Below, piece by piece: positions 58,110-64,000 of a DNA stretch of 64,000 nt. Numbering within the stretch: position 1 is the first letter of the stretch; each line of letters begins with the position of its first letter. The position numbers were made by a program, and so were the translations under genes. The stretch spans positions 1,724,001 through 1,788,000 of the forward strand of contig JAMWFC010000113.1 in assembly GCA_027475525.1 (NCBI GenBank). Direction: 5' to 3'. The DNA comes from Macrolepiota albuminosa. Its lineage: Eukaryota > Basidiomycota > Agaricomycetes > Agaricales > Agaricaceae. The notes beneath the pieces are model-generated. The model saw nothing but the letters and a program-made list of their open reading frames with translations. It did not search any database and was not told the origin of the DNA.

Positions 58110-60725
58110 CGCGATGTGGATAGGAAAACCCGAGGATTTGCATGAATGGGGATCTTGGACCGTTTGGGGTCAGTACGTTATCTCTTGCGAAGACTGATGG
58201 ATGGATCCAAGAGATGCCAAGTCATGACGACGGTGTTGCACACTTTGTGCGCTTTTGCACTCTTTTCCCCAAGGTGTGCACATGTAACATACTAAATATA
58301 ACCTTTCAAATGTTTTCATAGTCGAGCACCACATATCAGCGCCTAATGACCTTGGAACTTGGATCTTCAGTGTTGTAATGATCTCCTTATCGGCTACCAA
58401 AAATGGAATGTATTTCTATCATCTTTTGGATGATGACTCAATTACATTAGTAACGTATGCTTTCCGTGGCAGAGTTTCTCCTGTTCAGATTGCAAGTTCC
58501 CCGAACCTTAGTAGAGAAGATGTCATTCAGGCTGTCTGCTGCGTTTCATGTCCCAAAATTTCTCTCATCGAAGACGATATCTTATTCCGGGAGAGGCTTC
58601 TCCCGGCCAGCCCATACTGTTCTCATGGTGTTATCAGGTCAAAATCTCTCACCAGGTGACGAGTGATACGCAATATCAAACTGATTCAGCCATATAAATA
58701 GCGCTATCTGCCTATTATAACTGCTGTCAACCACGATGGCCTGAAAGCAGTTATTTCGGACTACTTGTGTATTTGTCGCGATAACAAGTTGGCCGCGCCG
58801 GCAGCGTATCACGGACGAGCTTCTAGCCGTATGACACCATGTGCATGATAAATACCCAAGACAATAAGTACGAGAGCTCGCAGGCTGTCAAAACAGCGCT
58901 GGGGAGTTCCGACTGTGGGATCCAGAGCTCCAAATCAAAGATATCGGGCAAGTCGGTGGACGCACAAATAGTCCATGCTGAGAATAGAACATTCTAACTT
59001 CGTGATGATTCGGAGCTTGAGCTCGAGCAAAAGTGGATGTGGACAGGCTTCGGTCGAGCATAGAAGGTCTAATATACACAGGCTTCCAAGAGTCTATATC
59101 GTTGAAATAGTCTAAAAGTACGGTACAATAAGAGCAACAAGAAGTTTTATGAGGCAATGAACTTTCCGACAAACCTGCCACAAAAAAAATCAAATCAATA
59201 ACTGAGATTCCAGTGATCGGACTTGTGGTCTGAGCTGACCGATAACCATCATGGAAGCAAAAGACAAGGCAGAAATACGCGTTATATGCAATCGAAAAAC
59301 CTACAACTATTCACGGTTCGGAGGGAACAGAACTTTGTTCAAGGTAACGTTATTCAGTTGTCCAACAGGAGCAACATCTCAAATCTTAGGGCCCACGGTA
59401 ACCCGCACTACAAATCCGAAACGACTATCACCGGTTTGAATGAAAAATACATACCACTTCACATTTACTCGTATATTATTATGTTCATTGACCCATTGCG
59501 CCGCGGAAACTTGATAGGAGCCCCACCATAGGGTACGATCTTTTCTCATTGATCGAGACAATCCCCGAGTTCTGAGTAGCTCGGGCTTCGAAATAGCCAC
59601 CAACTTGCATGCGCGGAAGAGATCCGTACCGATAGGGTCCGGAGATGCCTAATCTACGGTGACCGCGCGTGTACATCATTTAGCAAGCACCCGATTGACT
59701 TGCTTCAGAGCGCCTGACGAAAACGTTAATCTCCTTGAAAACAGGGGCTACCCACGGGCCGTTGGGAGTTAAACAAGCAAGAGCATTCGGCATGACTGGA
59801 GTTACCCGTCGTCTGATAAGCTTGTGACAAAGAAGATGATTACGACCGCCAGCTGCTATGATGAGAAAATACGGTGATTAGACAATGAGCGGACGGAATG
59901 TACGAGACGGGAGAAGTGACGCGGTAGTTTGCTTTATCAAACGTCTTTGCTTGACAAAATGCTTTAGCGTTAGTCGACGCGTCAGACTTGATTGTTACGG
60001 CCGCAGTCTTCGCCTTAGGTTTCGACTTTCGTTTACCACATCCTCAGCATGCTTTCTATCAATAAGGCTTCTGATTCGATTGTCAACAAAAAGTACGTCA
60101 TATACAGTTTGCGACATCGTTCGCTAGGAGCGAAGCTACGGTTCCACCCCTACGATATAACGTTGCCTGGAAAAGGTAACGTTAGACAGCTTGACGCGGG
60201 TAGAGTTACTAATGGATCTGACCAAGGTGTGATGTAGTCAATGCAATCATGCTTTCTAATGGCATTACAAAGAGCTTTGCTGACCAACACGTAGATAAAG
60301 ACACAGAGTAGATTAGACACAAGGTTCACCATTGGGAGCAGGAGATGGTTTACACGCGACGGCTTTGAATGCATCAGTCAGATTACAGCAAATTCGGGGA
60401 AGTCGGCAGCCGGCAAACGTTCTTTGAGTTCGGATGTCCAGGTGGATTATCGCAAAGTATGATCCCATTAGGTACCCTCATAGATAGCGTCGAGCAACGC
60501 CATCGAGTAACGAGGGCTACTGTCTGAATAGATGTCACTTTGAACCTTATAGAAGTGATCCTGCCATATGTGATCCTGACGACAGGTAAGTCATGAGAGG
60601 CTGACATAGCTTAACAGTACTCCATGGATCAGGAGAACAGGAGCGAACAATCCGCGCGTTATCCGACGCTCAAACACAAACACCGTCCGAGGCAATTGGA
60701 TCCGGAAAGGAGAAAAAACAAAAAT
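58110..60725. other. Gene-poor stretch
   Basis: About 2.6 kb with only short, unconvincing frames. Nothing was recognised apart from a T-run just before the tRNA-Val 3' end. Confidence 0.55.
60720..60724 (-). terminator. Pol III T-run terminator of tRNA-Val
   Basis: Five consecutive T on the minus strand immediately after the tRNA 3' end, with a second run of six T shortly downstream. Confidence 0.65.
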
Positions 60726-60814
60726 TGGTCCAATCCAGGATCGAACTGGAGACCTTCTGTGTTCAAGACAATGCCTTTGTAAGACAGAAATCATAACCAC
60801 TAGACCATTGGACC
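60726..60814 (-). tRNA. tRNA-Val(TAC) with 16-nt intron
   Basis: On the minus strand the acceptor GGTCCAA pairs with TTGGACC. The anticodon stem is TCTGT/ACAGA and the T arm TCCAG-TTCGATC-CTGGA. The anticodon TAC is at 60781-60779. The intron spans 60777-60762, directly after position 37. Overall similarity to yeast tRNA-Val(UAC) supports the call. Confidence 0.85.
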
Positions 60815-61061
60815 TTGATAACGGTGTATCACTAGTTTTGTGTTACGGCTTCAGATGGCACGGAGATCAACGCCGCAGCTGACAGATGATTGATTTGATG
60901 GCAGTCAAAACTAATAGTTTTTACGCAACTAATGAAAGTGCGACTACTCTGTGAGATCACGTGCGGTTACCTGAGAAGGGGGGCGCAGGTGAGACATACC
61001 ACTAGGGAGTCTCACCTCGACGACCACCTTCTAGGTAAGTAGCATAGTACGGAGGGAGTAT

Positions 61062-61110
61062 AATTGAAGATGACCATAAGCTAGGCATCGTAACGAATAC
61101 ATCTTCAATT
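61062..61110. repeat. 11-bp perfect inverted repeat in the element leader
   Basis: AATTGAAGATG at 61062-61072 is matched by CATCTTCAATT at 61100-61110 with a 27-nt loop. It lies 44 bp before the gag start codon, in the transcribed leader or terminal repeat of the element. Confidence 0.8.
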
Positions 61111-61153
61111 CGTAGCTATATTCAGGTCACAACCATCGTAAACTCATCAACCA

Positions 61154-62587
61154 ATGAATGAGAATGTCTCCCAGCCTGTTGAGTCGGCTAGATCCACCTT
61201 GGACAGCCAGGGAACCCGACAACCTTCTCATAGGAATGAGTCCGGAGAAGGTAGAGGAGAACCAGACAACACTGATGGAGCGAATAGCAGCTCCGGAGCA
61301 GGAGTATCAAACTCCTCCGAGCTCGCGATCCTGGCCCAGCTTGAAGACCACATCGAAGCCTTTCGAAGAGGTCGCCGATCCAGACCCCTCACAATCACCT
61401 CAATTGTCAGCACAGCAAGCCAATCTGGTGTGCCACCGGAAGCCAGACAAGACACAATCAACAGCTATCTCGCCCTCATCGACGACATCGAAAAGAAAGC
61501 GCGAGCACACCATCGACGAGCGAAACGCCGTGAAGTCACGGAAGCTGCAGCTGTACCCGAGCAAGAGGGTCCAAGTGAGAACACTCCCGGGGGAGGAGGA
61601 GATCAAAGATCTGCACCTGAACTACCCCGGGAACGGTCCTTATCCCCTCGTTCCATCGACCGACTCACAGAGGACTATGTTAGATCAGCTACCGGAGCAA
61701 AGGCCCAGGTGCCTGAAGACGTTGAACCCAGCGACGCCGATGATGGATCACAGGATTCCGAATCTGCTGATGAGGATGACGAACCTCGGAGTAAGAAACG
61801 AAAATTCGATGAGCAAAAGCTACCTTGGTTCAAGCGAGAGCAGCATGCCAGGAATAGCGGAGACCCACGGTGCAGCAGAAACCGAGAGTTGTTGTGCCAG
61901 TACCTGCGCAACGTCAGCGAGGTCAAAAGAAGTATCCTTACTTCGCAAACCGCTCCGTCAGACTTCCCCCCATCCGAGTGGGACAAGGTTCTCAGAGGAG
62001 AAGCCGCCTGTTTCGACACCATTTATAGCTCTGTCGGATATCTGGGAGCTCCTCGAGAGAATAGAGGGCGTCTCGGACAGCGTGAGATCGTCTTTGGAGT
62101 CAGCGCTCCAGCTAGGAAAGTACAAACGAGTGGGCAATGGCTCGTTGCCGCCAACATATATTCCAAGGCCCTCAGATTTGCCTTTCCGGACAGGGACGAA
62201 GAATTCCAAACTTATGTTGCCCAGATCCTTAACCTCTTCGCCGCTAAGCATGAGAGTGCACACGGAAAGGTTATTGCCTACGATAAAGCCGTCCGAGCAA
62301 GAGTTGGCGGGGGAACGAGATTCTTGCTTACCGATCACAACGAGTTCGTTGATCTCCGCGACTCCACCCTGCACGTCGACGGAATCAATTACGGCGGAAA
62401 GAAACCTTTCAATGCAGGACCGAATAGATCCGGACAGGGTTCAACAAGTAAGGGAGCAATATGCCGCCGCTGGAACAGTACCAAGGGATGCCCTTTCGAC
62501 TCCAGCACCTGCCACTGGAGCCACCAGTGCCGAAACTGCGGGGGACCACACCCTGGACACACGTGCTCAGAGACACGCAAGGATTGA
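61154..62587 (+). CDS. Gag-like protein with C3H1 and knuckle-like zinc motifs
   Basis: A single open frame of 477 codons from ATG 61154 to TGA 62585-62587. The N-terminal 220 residues are hydrophilic, Ser/Glu/Arg-rich and likely disordered, ending in an acidic patch and a basic signal-like KKRKFDE. Residues about 225-410 are a globular helical region (WFKREQHARN, FAAKHESAHGKVIAYDKAVR). The C-terminus has a C-x8-C-x6-C-x3-H motif followed at once by C-x2-C-x3-H-x4-C. This would be the structural, nucleic-acid-binding protein of the retroelement. No frame damage is seen. Its last 176 nt also encode the start of pol in another frame. Confidence 0.8.
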   Translation: MNENVSQPVESARSTLDSQGTRQPSHRNESGEGRGEPDNTDGANSSSGAGVSNSSELAILAQLEDHIEAFRRGRRSRPLTITSIVSTASQSGVPPEARQDTINSYLALIDDIEKKARAHHRRAKRREVTEAAAVPEQEGPSENTPGGGGDQRSAPELPRERSLSPRSIDRLTEDYVRSATGAKAQVPEDVEPSDADDGSQDSESADEDDEPRSKKRKFDEQKLPWFKREQHARNSGDPRCSRNRELLCQYLRNVSEVKRSILTSQTAPSDFPPSEWDKVLRGEAACFDTIYSSVGYLGAPRENRGRLGQREIVFGVSAPARKVQTSGQWLVAANIYSKALRFAFPDRDEEFQTYVAQILNLFAAKHESAHGKVIAYDKAVRARVGGGTRFLLTDHNEFVDLRDSTLHVDGINYGGKKPFNAGPNRSGQGSTSKGAICRRWNSTKGCPFDSSTCHWSHQCRNCGGPHPGHTCSETRKD

Positions 62588-64000
62588 AACGGTCAGGGAC
62601 TGTAGACCAAAATACATTCGATTTCACTATGGAGAAGACCAGCAGGATATTACACGGACAACTGCTTCATGGTCTGAAACTGCTAAACCCATGCCCGAAC
62701 CGCCCACCGATGAACTCAAAAATTCAAACTCTGTTAAAACACTCACACATCACCCGGATTTGTTTAAAATTGTAACTCCAATTAACGTTGACTTGTTCGA
62801 ACTTCTCCTTGAGACCCACCCCAACCAGCCCTTTGTCAAATCTGTGATCAAAGGCCTAAGAGAAGGTTTCTGGCCTTTTGCGGACACCCATCCGGGTACT
62901 TATCCTTCTATTTGTGACATGTCAAGCCCTACCCCTGAAGATTCTGCCGAGGCAGACTTCTTGAGGAAGCAGCGCGATATCGAGATTGAAAAAGACAGAT
63001 TTTCTGAATCATTTGGCAAACTACTCTATCCTTCTATGACCAGCTCTCCTATTTATGCGGTTCCCAAACCACATTCCGACGATTTCCGCTTAGTCACGGA
63101 CCTTACTGCTGGAATGTATTCTCTGAATTCCATGGTTCCTTACGAGAGGATATCTGGTTTTCCTCTTGACAACCTCAATCACCTTGGTGCCATCCTACTG
63201 AGGATTAGGGAGTTCTCTGACCGGCGGCTGCTGCTCTGGAAGTCTGATGTTGCAGAGGCTTACAGGCTGATCCCGATGCACAAGTTCTGGCAGCTGAAGC
63301 AAATTGTAACTATTGATGGAAACCGCCATGTTGATAGATGCAATTGTTTCGGGGGAAGAGCCTCCCTGTTCTGCTGGGGTGCCGTGAATAGTCTAATCAC
63401 GTGGATAGCTGAAAACGTCAAAGGCGTCCGTCGACCGTTAGTTTTCAACGATGACAGTTTTGGAATTAACGACGATGACGATCTCTCGTATTATGAACCC
63501 TACAACCAGCACCTGCCGTCAAACCAGTGCAAGCTCCTTGAGCTTTGGGATGAGTTAGGGGTTCCCCACAAACCCAAAAAACAAGTTTTTGGCAGTCCTC
63601 TCGTGATCATTGGTATATCCGTCGACCCGAACGAAATGACAATGACTCTGCCTGAAGGAGCGAAAGAAGAACTGATAACCGAAATGAGACGATTTGCCGA
63701 GTCGCCGAGAGGGAAGTCGAAGTACTTTACTAAACGTGCTTGGCAAAGGTTGGCAGGATGGATCAATTGGGGGCTAAACGTCTTCCCATTGCTAGCTCCC
63801 TGTTTATCGAACGTTTACGCAAAAATAAACAAAGTAGGCGACTTCCCGCATGCCCGTATATGGTCCAACAAGGCGATTCGTTCTGACTTGTTATGGGGCA
63901 TCCAACATATGGAGCGCTTGAACGGAACAAGGATTTTGAAGCCTGCAATGTGGGATGAGGTTGAAGCTGATTTTGTCATTGAATCCGACGCATGCCTTAC
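62412..64000 (+). CDS. Pol with DIRS-like reverse transcriptase, truncated by window end
   Basis: The frame opens before 62412, where the first ATG (MQDRIDPDRV) lies inside gag, and is still open at base 64000. RT landmarks: PIYAVPKPHSDDFRLVTDLT, WKSDVAEAYRLIPMHKFWQ with its catalytic Asp, IVTIDGNRHVDRCNCFGG, and FNDDSFG in the position of the YxDD box, keeping both aspartates but with F and N before them. Next come KKQVFGSPLVIIGISVD and WINWGLNVFPLL, then the beginning of an RNase H-like domain (VIESDA) at the window edge. This RT style, copied many times in mushroom genomes, is that of DIRS-type elements as I recall it. No stop or frameshift is seen in the visible 529 codons. Confidence 0.75.
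   Translation, partial: MQDRIDPDRVQQVREQYAAAGTVPRDALSTPAPATGATSAETAGDHTLDTRAQRHARIETVRDCRPKYIRFHYGEDQQDITRTTASWSETAKPMPEPPTDELKNSNSVKTLTHHPDLFKIVTPINVDLFELLLETHPNQPFVKSVIKGLREGFWPFADTHPGTYPSICDMSSPTPEDSAEADFLRKQRDIEIEKDRFSESFGKLLYPSMTSSPIYAVPKPHSDDFRLVTDLTAGMYSLNSMVPYERISGFPLDNLNHLGAILLRIREFSDRRLLLWKSDVAEAYRLIPMHKFWQLKQIVTIDGNRHVDRCNCFGGRASLFCWGAVNSLITWIAENVKGVRRPLVFNDDSFGINDDDDLSYYEPYNQHLPSNQCKLLELWDELGVPHKPKKQVFGSPLVIIGISVDPNEMTMTLPEGAKEELITEMRRFAESPRGKSKYFTKRAWQRLAGWINWGLNVFPLLAPCLSNVYAKINKVGDFPHARIWSNKAIRSDLLWGIQHMERLNGTRILKPAMWDEVEADFVIESDACL

Larger units (their letters stand above)
60960..64000 (+). mobile_element. DIRS-like (tyrosine-recombinase type) retrotransposon, 5' half
   Basis: Gag-like ORF, overlapping pol ORF and RT of the DIRS/Ngaro-related kind are seen in order; the element runs off the window. 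The left boundary is a guess between the tRNA-Val gene (60814) and the gag start (61154). RNase H, methyltransferase or tyrosine recombinase domains would lie beyond 64000, so the order-level call rests on the RT style alone. Confidence 0.6.

Overview
This window is a piece of a filamentous basidiomycete genome, most likely an Agaricomycete. Nearly every gene is split by short GT-AG introns of about 45-60 nt, the host proteins are typically fungal (Gpi3/PIG-A, Mrs2, Bur1, calcineurin A, a membrane-bound SREBP), and the repeats are of types common in mushroom-forming fungi. All calls come from reading the sequence; no database search was run.

Layout. 1-7686: the 3' part of a Ty3/gypsy LTR retrotransposon, with reverse transcriptase, RNase H and integrase on +. 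A complete-looking six-exon gene for a Cys-cluster protein lies on - between integrase and the 3' LTR. The sense pol frame is broken by a perfect 77-bp tandem duplication, and a second perfect 77-bp duplication lies upstream, which suggests an assembly artefact. 7688-8629: a SAP-like coiled-coil ORF abutting the LTR. 9236-9879: ribosomal protein eS26. 10347-13364: a Su(z)12/VEFS-like candidate PRC2 subunit. 14178-17384 (-): Bur1/CDK9 kinase with a long RS/proline-rich N-terminus. 18220-22728: a tandem pair of MATH/BTB-like genes. 22981-23841: MTH1-type Nudix hydrolase with a 14-nt microexon. 23974-27284 (-): two tandem D-amino-acid oxidases. 27542-29372: Gpi3/PIG-A. 29776-31241 (-): alpha/beta hydrolase.

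31926-35150 holds tRNA-Gly(CCC), a gene-poor stretch and a ~230-bp tandem repeat array. 35482-36841 (-) is a sphingolipid delta-4 desaturase, divergent from an SREBP (37124-40110). Then come tRNA-Arg(ACG), a WW-domain low-complexity protein (41069-45782, -), UNC-50 (46017-47146), calcineurin A (47719-50243), a fumarase/aspartase-superfamily lyase (50858-52287), Mrs2 (54940-56774, -) and a nucleotidyltransferase-like protein (57324-58109).

The right end (about 61000-64000) is the 5' half of a second retroelement. Its gag and pol overlap by 176 nt in different frames, its RT resembles DIRS/tyrosine-recombinase elements, and it lies just beyond the 5' end of a tRNA-Val(TAC) gene.

The host genes are mostly unrelated housekeeping functions. 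The one functional pairing worth noting is the sphingolipid desaturase and the SREBP lipid regulator sharing a ~280-bp divergent promoter with an E-box. The most novel-looking element is the spliced antisense gene carried inside the Ty3/gypsy transposon.
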